DNA of 64,000 nucleotides. It comes from Tamarix chinensis. Its lineage: Eukaryota > Streptophyta > Magnoliopsida > Caryophyllales > Tamaricaceae. The position numbers were made by a program, and so were the translations under genes. Below are positions 11,911 through 25,177 of the stretch, in pieces. Where the stretch lies: NCBI GenBank assembly GCA_030549775.1, contig CM060174.1:12777128-12841127 (forward strand). Direction: 5' to 3'. Below the pieces are notes generated by a model that saw only the letters and a program-made list of their open reading frames with translations, was not told where the DNA came from and ran no database searches. Numbering within the stretch: position 1 is the first letter of the stretch; each line of letters starts with the position of its first letter.

Positions 11911-13316
11911 TAAAGTGTATCACCCTAAAAGTTACTACCAAAATTTGTTATTTTTAAGCAGAAATATTAACATAACATAGCGTTTGTTATTGTCACATTT
12001 TGGCATAAGTTTGGTCCATACCTTTATCGTATTAAGTGCAAGGCTAAAAAATTTGCAAACATAAATCAAAACACATGTAAATTAATAGAAATACCAGGAG
12101 ACTTTAATAAATTAATTATAAGAACAAAGTATATAGTACATGCTCCAAATAATACAATACATAAAAAAAGAGGAATAAAAGGGATAGAAAATTCAAAAGA
12201 GATATTCACAATCTAGGGCACATAACTTTTACGACCTCAAATAGATATAACACTATACCTTAACCCCGAGGTATAAACACACATCACTCTGCCTGAGTAA
12301 CCTACTCAAAGTTAGCATAATCATCATCAAATACCAACAACACTATGCCTACAAATGTGTCAATACACATCTTGTTCCAAGTAATACAACTATCTTAAAG
12401 TGATAAGATTATACATGAGGCCTATGCAATAACAAATATAATATGTAATAACAAGATTAAAGCATGCTTACATATACATGTGAATTGAGGAAAAAAAATC
12501 AAACATAAAATAATGTAATATGAATGTACGAATAGATGAGATTCGGTGATTATTATCTTTCATATCATGACTACATCCAATATATTATATTAACTTGAGT
12601 ATGAAGACTCAAAGAAACTATAGCAACTAATCTAGTACACAAATAGTACTAGCCCTAGTTGACCCACCTAGAAATGTAATGATACCACCAAATAATGACA
12701 CACCTAATCATTTAAGTATGCATACCTTCTATAAGACCGAAATATATTGAGACACCTATATAGTAGAAGTGGATCTCCCAGACCTCGTAAGACACTCAAG
12801 ATCATAGCATAGAAAAGACCAGAATGTTACCAAGTGAATACCAAACCTAACTCAAATAGCTACTCTCAGTGGTACAAGTTTTGACTTAAGATCTTTCACA
12901 AGTGATTAATTCTTTGTCCAAGATTTTTGTTAAACAAGAACTAAGGATCATAGAATATCACTTAATTAATTATACGAACATAAACTAATTATTTTTATTA
13001 ATTTTCAATATTATCCACACACTTGATCTACAAAAGAATCAAGGTCCAAACCACTTAGAGCATAGAGGCCCATCATCATGCCATTAAGGCCCAATTAAAT
13101 ATATGAGGAATTAAAGACCAATGAAGATTATCGAAGTATAAATGTAATAGACCATTTAAATAAATCCTAAATTAGATACCTGAATTTGAAATTTGATTAT
13201 TAATGTGTAATTAATTATAGTATTATTGTAGGGTGGGATGTCCCGTTATTGTGCGCACTGCTATATTTACTAAAATTGTATTAATAATATGGATAGGTAT
13301 TTTAATATTTAGAGGA

Positions 13317-13317
13317 A

Positions 13318-13377
<60 letters not shown>

Positions 13378-13435
13378 AATAGTGGTAGTAGTAGTAGTAA
13401 TAATAATAATAATAATAGAGATGATAATAATAATG
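13317..13435 (+). repeat. AAT/ATA microsatellite
   Basis: About 19 near-perfect AAT units (13,317-13,376) are followed by a degenerate tract with AGT and AAT units to about 13,435. It lies in the AT-rich leader of LTR B. Confidence 0.9.
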
Positions 13436-13490
13436 GTAATAATAAAATATTAATTGGGTAGAATTTTTCTTTTTAGTATTTAATAACCTC

Positions 13491-13536
13491 TTAAAATTAA
13501 TTGACAATATTTATTTATTTTGTCAATTAATTTTAA
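13491..13536. repeat. 17 bp perfect inverted repeat with 12 nt loop
   Basis: The arms TTAAAATTAATTGACAA (13,491-13,507) and its exact reverse complement (13,520-13,536) flank a TATTTATTTATT loop. I do not see it at the equivalent position of LTR C or D, so it may be specific to LTR B. Confidence 0.85.
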
Positions 13537-14782
13537 CCATAATATTTTATTTTTATTTTATCCCTAAACCCAACCTAAACTAAACTAATCCCCAGCCTTT
13601 GTCGAAACCAACCCCCTTTAACCAAAAAACCCCATGCCCTCTTCCTTTTCCCCCCATGTTGTACCCATCTAAACAAACCCTCGCATTGCATCCCTCCCCT
13701 TTTCCTATGCACTTTGTACCCATCAAAACCTATCTCTGTTGTTTTGCCCTGCTGACCTTTACTTTCTTGAATAATCATATCTTCGATGCCCTTCATGTTT
13801 TTGATCCCTCACCTCTTCCAGGCTTTCCTCTTTTCTTCTCTACTTGGTAGGCTTGTCCTTTTCTTTTTATTTATGTATTTCTTTTTCTTCTTCCTCATTG
13901 CAACCCCCCTCTTGTTAGATCTCCTCTACCATCATTGCCCTTGCACTAAATTGCCTTGTCCCATCCACTTGACCACACCAACATGCCATGTTATTGAATA
14001 TGTTTTTAAGTTCACCTAGCTTCTCCCTTTAGTACTTGACCTCGGCAACATGGCTTCATTTCTACACCAGTTTGCTACTTGGGTTTTTGTTTCCTTTTCA
14101 TCCTGTATGGTTATCCCTTTTAAATGACGCCCTCCTCCTTCGTTGTCATGTTTGTCTTCAACTACCTAGTCATTGGCCCCTTCTCTTTCCTTCTTTTTCT
14201 ATTTTTTTTCCTCACGTTTCCTGCTACTCTAGCCGCACCATTATCCTCTACTTGGTGCCTCACAAACTAGTTCATATTGTCCCTCATTAATAAACCACCA
14301 TAGTCAACCTTCACCTCTCCTTTCCATTGCCTTAGTATCTGAGCCTCTCATCTATCCCCCCATCGAGCTCCTTGGTTTTTATCAACTACTCGTCCAATGC
14401 CATAACCCTTACCTCATTCGCCTCTCCATCGTGCTCTTTGGCATCGAGAACCACCACCACCATTTGTTGAATCACCACCACCTCCACTGCCTCTACCTTG
14501 GTCTTGCCCCACCTTGGTTGGCTATGCCTTTGAGCCTCCCTACTCTAACTCTAGCAACACCACTGTGCACAGTCAACCTAGCACCTTCTCCTTGGCCCTA
14601 ACCAAACTCCTCTATTCATCACCATCCTAACCACCATCACCATTACTCCCTTTTTCGCATTTCCCTTTGACTCTTTTTTTTTCTACCAAACTCCTTAACC
14701 TAGCCAACCAACTAGTGGAGTAGCCCCATTGCTTGAGCAACAATAGCCAACCTGTGCATTCTTTATCCTTCTTCCTGCTTGT

Positions 14783-14810
14783 GTGGTGCATGGTTGTGTC
14801 ATGCACCCAC
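14783..14810 (+). repeat. LTR hairpin at the end of the pyrimidine block (copy B)
   Basis: GTGGTGCATG pairs with CATGCACCCAC around a GTTGTGT loop, with one bulge. The sequence differs from the hairpin of copies A, C, D and M1 but occupies the same place in the LTR. Confidence 0.6.
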
Positions 14811-16523
14811 AACCTCGGCTTTACCGTTTGAGATTTATTTTATTAGTAGTTCTTATTAATTTTTACCTAATTATTTCATCTTGTCATAGATACTAATATG
14901 TATATTTTATGTGGTTGTGTTGTTGATTTTAGGTGATCCCAATCTTGCTTAAGGTGGTCTTGGAAGAGGCATTTTTTAGGTACAATTTATGTAGCTTGGT
15001 GGTAAATCCAACTATTCCATAGACGGTATAATTTTGAGTGTAAATATGATAGGTTTATTTTCTATAATAAAAATCATGCTAAGTTGATGTTATCATAAAT
15101 TTTATATTTTTGTTGAAAAATGAAATCATGCAATATTACATTTTTGTGTAGATTTTGTGATGCATGAAAATGTTTCCATGTTAATAATTGATAATTCATG
15201 CATGCCTTGGTAGTATTTTTAAAATGATGATATATGCTTGTATCAATATCTAAATTATAGCTAGAAACAATACACATTTCTAGGGTAAGGGTTTAATTGG
15301 ATTTGTATTTTGCTATATATTTGGCTTAAAAATGATTTTAAAATATTTCTTGCATATTTTAGATAGATTTGAACATATGAATTGTTGGTTTTAGAGCATA
15401 AATAATATTAAATTATGATTATTTTTTATTGTATGATCTAAGGGTTTTTTTTACGTACCATGATTTGTATCTAAAACTATCACATGAAATTATAGTGAAT
15501 ATTATGATATGCTAGGCTTGCATGCTAGGGTTCTATATATGTATTATGTTATGTCCATGCTTGGGGATAATATTATCTTTTGTCATAATGTGAAGTTTCT
15601 TTATATGGTAAATTATTTTTAATTATTATGTTTTAGCATGTTCATGACAGACATCCCATAAAAATAAATATGCTAATAAAGTGGATAAAAATGTGGTAAA
15701 TAGGATTTGGAGGATATTTTAGTCATTATGACAAAAATGTGTCCTAAGGTGAATGAATGGACTAAGTCGGCATTAGTAGATTTATAGGTTTAACCTTATT
15801 GTTGACTTTTACTTGGCTTGATGTGTCGACCTTAGTGTTGATCTGAATAATTGAAAAAAAAGGAAATTTTTTGATTAAGTATGGAAATGGAAATTTTATG
15901 TACTATGTGACATTTATGATCACCTCATAAAATATTAATACTTAAAGTGAGAGCTTTCGAGTTTGGCATTTCCAGATTCTTAGGGGTAGCTACCCTAAGG
16001 ACAAGTTTAGCCATCGATAGGATTTATTTTTGCTAGTGTATGTTAGTGCCCCAACAAGGCTCTATATTTTCTCTAATTAGTTATTTGAACTTTTTATGGG
16101 ATATTGATACTTAAGGATTAGGTGACCTAGGAGGTATGAGGGTATTGTGTTACCTTGTTGCACCAGTATGACCGGGTGTAAGTCAGTGTCACTAGGCTCT
16201 AAGGTACAAGAGTATTGTGTTATCTTGTTGCACTAATATTATTAGGTGTACGTTAGGCTCTTTGGGTTCTAAGGTATAAGAGTATTATGTTACCTAATGA
16301 CTGGGTGTATGTCAATATCCCTAAGTTGATATTATCTCCCCTCTAGTAAATTAAATAACTAGGAAATAAATTTATTTTATAACCTTAGTATGTATTATAT
16401 TGTTGGTTCGGTAGTTTCCTCTGTGCCCTACCTTTAATTTGTAATTGATTTGGTTGGTTGGTGGGTAGATCCTTAGTGTATACCATTTTGGATATAGGTT
16501 ATGATATGGTTATTATATGTTTT

Positions 16524-18032
16524 TGATAAAGTGATTTTTCCCCATGTTTTACCTCTCTTTTCCTTAGCTTTAGGACTTTATTTAATCTCTTTTACATATG
16601 TTACTATGGTTTTGGCCTATTATTTGCACTACCATTTTCTTGAGCCTTGTGTTGTAGGATTTCCCGCAAAAACATCAAGATTGAGAAAGAATTGCTTATA
16701 TTTGGAGCTAAGGACCTAGCAAGGAAAGCTTGGGAGGATAGTGCATCGACCCAACATGCTTATGAAGGTGCATTGAAGCTATGAGAGTACAAAGATATGC
16801 TAAGATATCCCTAAGAAGAATCAAAAGGGGAGTGCACAGTCGGCCGCACACCCATCTACACAGTCGTGTAACACTCCCATGTGTTTAAAGAAGAAAACAG
16901 AATTGCATGGCCAGGCCGTGCTAGACCTGTATGGCCATACAAAATTCTGAACTGAAAAGTCGAGGATAAAAATATTGCACGGCTAGGTCTTGCAATTTCG
17001 AATTTCCAAAATTGCTGAGAGTTGAGAAACTGCATGACCAGGCCATGTAGCAATGGTCCTCCCCACCATCTGCATGCGCAACATGGCCAGTGTGATGGGG
17101 AATTTCATGGCAGCCTGAGGGACTTCTTAAGGAGAGAGAGGACGTTTTAGAGAATTCTGAAACCCCTCACTACCGACCATAGCTTCTTGTAATAAATTGT
17201 TTCTTTAGTTTTAATTTTTTGGAAGATTTAATTGCGTAACTTGTGACAGTTAGTTTGAATCAACATTGCACTATTCCGAATTATGGTTATTTCAATCTAA
17301 TTCTTCTTTTCTTTATCTATTGCATTGTTATTATTCTCATCATGCTATTTATTTCATTCATTTTATTTGCAAGTATGAGTGAGTAGTCTCTTTTCTAGGA
17401 TTGGACTTAGGTACCATTTTAGTAATCGATATGATAAAATAAAGTATTATGTCCTATAATTGATTCATTGATACTGTTATATATGCTAGATTTGATTGTC
17501 GTAAACTGGATTTAACGAAATTTGACCTCCATAGATATAATCTACAATTGAAAGGCTGAGATTATTATAGGAAATTAGCATATATACAAGAATTTAAGAA
17601 ATCACGAAAGTAGATGTTTAATTCTTAGGGACTCTATAATTGGTGGTACTTGATGGGTTTAATTTAGTTTGTGAGTCACGAAAGTAGTCGACAAATTAGA
17701 TTAAATACATTCTTAGACCATAAAAGAGGCTAACGAATACGATTTGACCTATTGTCTACAGTTAGTGAATTAATCTACAGCATAAGTATTGTTTCATCAT
17801 TGATTATTAATCAGGAGACCGAAGTTCGATCCTAAGTTTTTTTTCCTGTTTTTTAATATCTCCAAGTTAGAATGCTTTTTGTAATTATTCGTTTCATCCG
17901 AATGTATACCTCCACTTTTTGTAGATTTAGATAGTTAAAATAGTAAAGAAGTGTAATCAATCACAAAGTCTGTGTGGGATACGACCTTTAAATGGTATGA
18001 TGAATCTGTGCGCTTGCGGAAATAGAACAACG
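16524..18032 (+). mobile_element. Solo LTR of a second retrotransposon family, inside LTR B
   Basis: A 1,509 bp insertion starting TGATAAAGTGATTTTTCC and ending GGAAATAGAACAACG, where a final CA appears mutated to CG. Perfect GTTTT pentamers lie on both sides (16,519-16,523 and 18,033-18,037). The flanking sequence joins into R LTR body comparable to LTR A near 6850. It contains a cluster of imperfect palindromes (16,830-17,090), such as GCATGGCCAGGCCGTGC at 16,905, and a TGTGTGGGATACGACC phrase common in plant Gypsy LTRs. It has no coding sequence. Athila/Tat-like affiliation is a guess. Confidence 0.65.
16830..17090. repeat. Cluster of GC-rich imperfect palindromes
   Basis: Four or more hairpin-forming words related to GCACGGCCAGGCCGTGC occur in 260 bp of the solo LTR, at about 16,905, 16,978, 17,032 and 17,070. 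They stand out as GC-rich in AT-rich surroundings. Confidence 0.65.
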
Positions 18033-20930
18033 GTTTTGAGATGGATTTAAAAATGGTTAAGTATATTAGTTGTTAAGTAGGGGCCTCTGATATTGTATAT
18101 GTTATTGCTTGTTATCTATACCCTGCTATCACATTTGCCTTTGTACTACAAGCATGTGTTTTGAGTTTTATTTGTATGTTACGTGGAATGAGGGAATGCT
18201 ACTTCTTTAGAGGTATTGTGATTTACTCAGTACAAGGAATTCATACTAATACTATCACTTCCTAGATGTTGTTGGTTTCAGTGACAACTTGGGTTCAGGT
18301 CAGAGAGTTAAAGTTAAATCTGGTGCCCCTTAATAGGTTTTATGTTTAGTTCTTGAGGTCTCTTTTGAGACTTCAAGAATTGTAAACCTTTGCATTTATT
18401 TAAATTTCTCTCTATTTTTCTTCCATTGGTTTTTGTGGGTTTTAGTGTCGACTTTGAATTAGGTGTTGACTACACCTAATATTTGTGTCTGAGTTGCTTT
18501 AGACTCACAATGGGAATTGGTTAGGTATTGGTTATACCTCTCTTTATGTTGGTTGTGGCATAACACCCAATATTTTATATAATTGCTTATGCTAAAACTA
18601 AAATTTTAAGTATGAAATTTGGAGGTGTTACAATTAAAGGCCAAGTCATGTTAATGAGGCATGAAAAGTTAAGTTCCATGCCATGAAAAGCCTAATAATA
18701 TCTCAATGTATAGTAACTCCAATTATTTGAGATAAGGTTCAATAACCAATATCTAAGTTAACCAAGATTTCACATACAAGGCCAATTCAAATAACTAGTA
18801 TAAAGGCACATAAGATGACTAAAATATCTTTAAAGTCAAATAACTTAACTTAAGATTAAGAGAAGTGTAATTCATGCTAAAGGATTATACTTAATTAATT
18901 GTTTTCTTGGAATAAAATATAAATATGGACACTAAGTATAAAATACTTAGATGATTCAATGTAACCAAAGTGTCTCTTTCTCTTTCTCTCATTAATCATA
19001 TTAATTAAGGTATCCATGTCTACTCATTAAATATCAACCAAGTATCAAACTTATCCATTTAAACTTATTTTATTAACATTATATTCACTTAGGTCTTAAA
19101 ATTTTTAGAGTATAGTGTAAGGCCAAAATGCCCTTATTCAACTAAAATTACCTAAAACTTTTAAAATTTATAATTTACTCTAAAGAACATCAAACCTAAC
19201 ATATCATATACTAAAATTTATGTAAAATACCAAAGGATGATAATGGTAAACTTCAAAACTTTCAAAAACAATCTTTAATGTCCAATATACCCATAGTCAA
19301 CTATGTCCAAAACCTAAAAAAATAATTTCAATTCTAAATACTCCATCATCCATAACCTAGTTGTTATACCCTATTATACATACAATGACATACTAAGATA
19401 AATTTAAAACAACCAAAACTTACATAAAATAACATGGCCAAGAGATGAACTACTCGAATCTACAAATATTCATGACAACTCTACTGCGAATTTTGCATGA
19501 CTTTGCTGCACATTCATCATGATTCCCCCCAAGTATTTATCACATTTTCAATAGACATAAAACATGCAAAAATCACACAAATCATTCTCTCATCAAATTT
19601 TCATACTTATACATATAAAATAGAAACATACACATATTATATAATTTGTTTTGAGATATTATTTTATGATTATAATTAAAATAAATCCATTCATACATAA
19701 AATAACATATAATTCACCTAGTATAAAATTCTATTTCTAAAGGTTAGTTTAGTTGCCAAAGTTCCTAACCTCCTAACCAATTATAAAAAGCATAACCAAA
19801 CATCACCTAATGAGCTTCTTGATCACATTTGCAAAAGAGAATAAATATAATCTTATAATGGAAATCAACAATATGGAAAAAGAATGAATACAAAGAAGAG
19901 AAATTAAAAATAAACTTGGTATTGCAATGTGGTGGGTTTCAAGTAAGGAAAACAAGGAGAAAATGGAAGAGTAAGGAAGGTTTAATGTTGGAAACTAAAA
20001 GGCCAAGAAAAAAAAGAAAAAGGTGAGGAGAAATAGATGCAACAGTGGTTGAAATTAGATAAGAAAATACATGAGAATTGTTGAAACAATAGCCTGGATT
20101 CAAGCAACAATAGTAGTTCAAGGCTTCCAAATAGGTCACAAAGGAAAACGATGGTGAAAGTTGATTGATGGTAGATGAATTTTAAGTTTTAGGAGACCAA
20201 AGCCATCAATAAACAAGTTGATATAACACAATACCAAGGTGTAGTAGCTATATGATGTTGGAAAAAGATTAGCTTGACATGTTGAAGGATGGTCCTGAGT
20301 CAAAAGTTGGGGTACAATGAAGGTTGAAGGAGATCATTTTCAAAAAAATAAAATGATAGGGAGTTGTATTATGCAATGAAATATTTAAAAAGAAATAAAA
20401 TCCAAAGTATTATAAAAAGCCAAGAGAGAGAACAACCTATTCAAAGTTGGAAAGAAATCATGTTTGTTCTACTTCTAAAACTCTATGAGTTTATGCAAAG
20501 GACATGATATGTACGTTTTGACAAAAATTGAGTAATATCTGATTAAAAGGAGCATGAAATGAGTTTTTTCATTTGACTTTAGCCTCACTTGAATGCTAGA
20601 ATTAGAGGTGTAAGAGAGAAGTTAGACTATAGTTATGTGTGTAAGAAAATTGTATAAAATTATAATTATGGTACTTTGTATGCTTTTTAGTTGGGTGAAA
20701 GGTAAACAAATTACAAATCTTATTTAGTTTTGTTAAGAGAATATTTAGGATTGAAATAATGGTTATAAGATTAATTACAGTTTATTTTGATTAATTAAAT
20801 TACAAGAAAGTCTAATAATAGGTACTTATTGGAAAAAATATCAATTAAATTCCAAAAATTATTAAAAATTATGAAAAGGTGCGAATAATTTTAGAAATTT
20901 AAATATATAAAAATATTGGGTATCGGAGTT

Positions 20931-21480
20931 GGTTTAAAGCTCGACGAATGAAATCCAAGAAAAAATGACAAAAACGGGTAAGTTGTGGAATGATTTTTTT
21001 TTGGCAAATGTACAAAACTAATAATGGGGGTAAAACATGATAAGTTAGTTCTCTCAGAACAATTATAACTAATATCAATGAAATATAATTGTAACAAAGG
21101 TGAACCATAAAGACAACTATAGTAAAACATGAAGACAAGTATGGTGAAATATATAGGTAATAGAGATGAAGTATAAACATAACGGTGATGAAACATAAGA
21201 TAATAGTGGTGAAATATGACAAGTTAGTGTTATTAGGGGTTTTACAACTAACATCAGTGAATATAATAAGAACTATGTTAAAATATGGAAACAACTATGG
21301 TAAAAATATGATGACAACAATGATGAAACATAATTATAACAATGGTGAAATATAAATATAATAGTAGGAAAATCAATTTTACTATAAAATATCATAACAA
21401 TATTAAACTATGTGACTATATTTTATATAATATTTTTTAAGTCAAAAGTATACACAAATTGATCTTTACTTGTGATGCCA
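20931..21480. repeat. Degenerate GTGAAATAT-type tandem repeat (X sequence, reverse sense)
   Basis: No gene is seen. Roughly every 18-25 bp a word close to TGGTGAAATATAA recurs between about 21,040 and 21,365. Its reverse complement (TTTCACCATATATGAAC) recurs at 31,230-31,440, at 43,006-43,230 and beyond 63,944, so it belongs to a dispersed repeat that predates LTR M6. A run of GT dinucleotides lies at about 21,508-21,525. Confidence 0.5.
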
Positions 21481-21589
21481 ACTCTCAAAAATCTAATGTG
21501 GTGTGCATGTGTGTGTGTGTGTGTAGTGGAATATCCAATGAGAACTAACTCTCTTAGTGAGAACTAAAAACTAGTATTATGGGTTAAAG

Positions 21590-22080
21590 AAATTATCCAT
21601 AGCAGGTGGTGGAAACTACTATTATTAGGTAGAAAAAACTATTGTAAGTAGTTTCAAAAAACTATAGCATTTGAATGTTAGAAAAAAAAACAATGGTGGA
21701 ATTTTTATAAATATTATATAATTATATTTCAGCTTTGAAAACTACCTACTGTATGCATTAGAAAAATAATCTTAATAAGTAAAAAAAACTACTATAATTT
21801 TCTCAAAAAACTATAATATTTGAGTATTAGAAAAAAAAAATGGTGGCACTTTTATAAATATTAGGTATTTATATTTTAGGTCAAGAAGTTACCCACAATA
21901 GGTATTGAAAACTACCTCTGGTGGGTGGAGAAAACTACTGTAAGCCTCTTAATAAAATACAATATTTAAGTGTTAGAAAAAATATGATGGCATTTTTATA
22001 AATATTAAATATTTATGTTTTAATTTAGAAATGTATCCGTAATAGGTGGTAGAAACTACTATAAGTATCTCAGAACACTA
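21590..22080 (+). repeat. Three-copy tandem repeat, period about 145 bp
   Basis: The word TGGTGGAATTTTTATAAATA and its variants occur at 21,694, 21,841 and 21,985 (spacings 147 and 144 bp). Each is preceded by GTTAGAAAAA and followed by AAAACTACC or AAACTACT blocks. It is noncoding. Origin is unknown. Confidence 0.7.
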
Positions 22081-23303
22081 GGAGGGTTATCAGTGCTCAT
22101 CGTAAATGGTTATTCTCATTAAATATGTATCATATATATAATATAATATAATATAATGATCCTAATGAAATATAAATTAAGTTAAATAAAAAGTAAATAA
22201 AAATATACATATGTTCTACTCGGATACATCGTGAGCAACACAATAGCATGTTCTTACTAGCAGCAAGATGCTTCCAACTACTAGTGGTAATAATGTTATA
22301 ATTTTATTTTTTTTTTATAAATACGCATATTTTAAGCATTAACACATATTTTTTATGGTAAAATACACATTTCCTTTAAGAATATGGTGGAAACAGTCAC
22401 ATTTTTATAAATTCATTGAACTTTCATTTAAAACAATACACATATTATCCAAGAAAATGCACATATTTGAAATATATATCTACAAGAATATACATATTTT
22501 GGATACAATTACACATTTTATTAAAAATAATACATATATTTACCATACAAATGTACATTTTATAGTTATAAAAGATCCATCTTAGTTCGATAATGCACAT
22601 CTTATAGGATCATTTATTTATAGAAAAATATGGGATAAATATATATGTTATAAGTATACATCTTATTGAAATGAATACTTATCTTATCCAATAAAATACA
22701 CATCTTTTAAATTTAATTACACAACATTTATTTATAAAATAAAGGGCATATATACATGTTATAAGTACACAATTTGTTGGAAAGAATGTATGCACGTGTT
22801 ATAGATGTAAATGCACGTATTAGATCACTAAATAGACATTGTAAATTAATAAATGCATGCTTTATATCAATAAATAACATCATATCTTCTAACTGTAATA
22901 TAAATATTAAGAAAATCCAAAATATATACTTTATCAACGTGCGCATGAAGCTATAAGATGCGTATTTGATATTATACCCATATTATATATGTATTTATTT
23001 GAAGATGTGCATTTAGTTATAGAAGATGTGCATCAAATAAGGAAGAAAGGAAAATACTAATTGAAATCTCATTTATGCAACGTCAGCAAAGCGCCATGCA
23101 GATTGTTGTAAGCAAGGAGTATTCGGTGATACCACACCAATTTCCAAGGACATGGAAAATATAAGGGGAAAATTATGTTAGAATTTTTAGTGAAATATTT
23201 TCTTTTATATACTACCTATTATTCTAAATAAGTGTTATTTTACACTTTTTTACACTTATTAAAGTGTTATTTTACACTTTTGCACATTTATTAAGAAAGC
23301 TTG
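22081..23303. other. AT-rich region with ACACATATTT-like words
   Basis: No gene is seen. Between 22,320 and 23,040 short variants of ACACATATTTT and its complement recur without strict period. From 23,230 to 23,300 a short duplication of AGTGTTATTTTACACTTTT lies just outside LTR C. Confidence 0.5.
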
Positions 23304-24869
23304 TGTAATACCCCAAAATTGTAAACCTAGAATTTAATGATTAATCCTTATTTAGAATAAATTAAAATTAAAATTATTAATTTAATTATTTTGTGGACTT
23401 TTGATTTATAAAGATGGATATGATTATTTAATAAATTAAAATAAATATTTTGTTATTTTATCATACTCTTTTTATTTAAATAATTTTCCAATCCTATATT
23501 TTACTAAAAGTTATCCTCTTAAATTAACTACTTAAATTTTAAATAAATTAAGTTATTAAAATAATTTATCCTTCTACATAATTAAATACCTTAATTCCAA
23601 AAATTATTTTATTTTTATTTTCCCCCTTTTCCTTTTTTCCTTTTCTTTCTCCTTTTTCCTTCCTTTTCCCTTTTTCCTTCTTTTCTCCTTCCATAGGCTA
23701 CCCGGCCTACTTCTCCCTTCTCCCCTGCTGGGCCACTGGCCCTCTCTCCTTTCCTTGTCGGTCCAGCACCCCTCCCCCCATTTTTTTCCTTCCTTCTTTC
23801 TTCCTCGGTTGGGCCAACCTAACCACTCCCCCCTTCCTTTCTCCTTCTCCCTCCCGTGTGGGCCGACCTGCTTTTTGTTTCTCCCTCACCCGACTGGCAT
23901 GCCTGCCTCCCCCTCTCCTTTTCTTCTTCCTTCTATTCCCCCTACACGTCGAGCCCCTATGCTTGCACCTACTCCCCTGCAACTCTTCCCCCTGCCCTAC
24001 CATTTGCAACCCTTCCCTCTCCCTCTCTCTCCCATACTTTTTCTTTCCATTTTGAGCCAAACGCACCCTGCACAAATCCCTTACATGCCCTCCTTTCCCC
24101 TTTTTTTCTTCTTCTCCCTGCCATCGTAGGCTATGCGCCTGCAGCCCTGAACCCTCCTCCTAACCCGACTAGACATGCCTCCCCTCCCTCTTCTTTTCTT
24201 CTTCTCCTCTATCCATTTTCTCTCCTCCTCGAGCTCTCTTTCTCCCCCTACTGATCCCCCTTTTCTCCTTTCTTCCCTTCTTCTTCTCCTCCCTTATTTT
24301 TGATTCACTGCCTTCAACCACCATTTTCGCCTCCCAACCACCCACCCACCAACCCCTTGGCCTCCCCTACTTCCTCCCTATACCACCCAGCAACCGCCAC
24401 TTTCCCCCTGCATCCACCCTTCCCTTCCTTTTTCTTTTCTTCTCCTTCTTAACCTCCACCTTGCACCACCACCCTACACCACTATCTCCCCTCTTCCACT
24501 ACGACCAAAGCTACCCCTTGACCCCTTAACACCTCCTCTACCACCTCCCTACCTCAACCAGCCTAGATCTCCCCTAAAGCCCCATCCTTTCTTCTTTTCT
24601 TTTTTCCTTCCTTCTCCTTCTTCTCCCTTCCTTTGCACCACCTTTCCAGACCTACTGCCATCGTCCCTACCGCCCTGAGCTGTCAATCTCTGACCCTTAA
24701 CCACCACCTACACTCTGCCATCCTATCTCTACCTAGCCACTACCCCCATTCCCCTCTACAAGCCTTTAATTGAAGCCTCAAATACCTTTGCCCGAGACCC
24801 TTTACCTCCCCCTCATCCACCATCTTTCACCCTTACTCTCCCATTTCCCCCTTCATTATGTGCATGCAG

Positions 24870-24892
24870 CTCACGCTACCATGCAGCGTGAG
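24870..24892 (+). repeat. LTR hairpin (copy C)
   Basis: CTCACGCT pairs with AGCGTGAG around a 7 nt centre. It follows the pyrimidine block directly. Confidence 0.75.
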
Positions 24893-25119
24893 TTTTGCTG
24901 CATCCTCTAAGCCTACTTAACCAAGTTTTAAGGTATAATGTGGTTAGCGTTAATATATATTTAATAAGCTTTTTGGTAAAAGCTTATTCTTTTAATTTTC
25001 TTCTACTAATATGTTAGATTTGATATTATTTCTAGGTAAAAAATTTTACTAATCAAAGCTTAAACTATTAACTGGGTTATCGGTGAAGTTTGATTATTAC
25101 TAAAAACTAGTTACATTTT

Positions 25120-25136
25120 CCCGTGCAATGCACGGG
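25120..25136 (-). repeat. Helitron 3' terminal hairpin
   Basis: CCCGTGCA and TGCACGGG form a stem around one base, nine bases from the terminal CTAG. This is the standard Helitron 3' architecture. Confidence 0.88.
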
Positions 25137-25177
25137 TGGTGTATTAATTATTTATATATTATTATATAATAAATAAA

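Larger units (their letters stand above)
13143..18632 (+). mobile_element. Diverged family R LTR (LTR B)
   Basis: The candidate start TGTAATAGACC is at 13,143 and the end TTTGGAGGTGTTACA at 18,632. Flanking pentamers are ATAAA and ATTAA (four of five match), compatible with an old target duplication. In order it holds an AT-rich leader with an AAT microsatellite, a pyrimidine block (13,560-14,780), a hairpin at 14,783-14,810, the GTTCATGAC and TTCTTAGGGGTAGCTACC blocks shared with LTR A, and the 3' segment (about 18,200-18,632). A separate 1.5 kb solo LTR interrupts it at 16,524-18,032. Net length is about 4 kb. The 5' boundary is the least certain point. Confidence 0.6.
11916..20930 (-). mobile_element. 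Family R LTR split by LTR B (M3)
   Basis: The 3' terminus on plus reads TGTATCACCCTAAAAGTTAC, closely similar to the termini at 36,520 and 43,834. The first part spans 11,916-13,142. After plus-strand LTR B, minus-sense R-like sequence resumes at 18,633, with a purine-rich plus-strand stretch at 19,920-20,300 in the expected place for the pyrimidine block. An approximate 5' end (AAAATATTGGGTATCGGA) lies near 20,930. The nesting is inferred from the order of blocks. The 5' boundary and target duplication are uncertain. Confidence 0.5.

Noticed and set aside
23755..24254. Overlapping plus-strand frames of 124-132 codons
   Set aside because: Same pyrimidine block in LTR C. Several frames are open at once, which reflects composition rather than coding.
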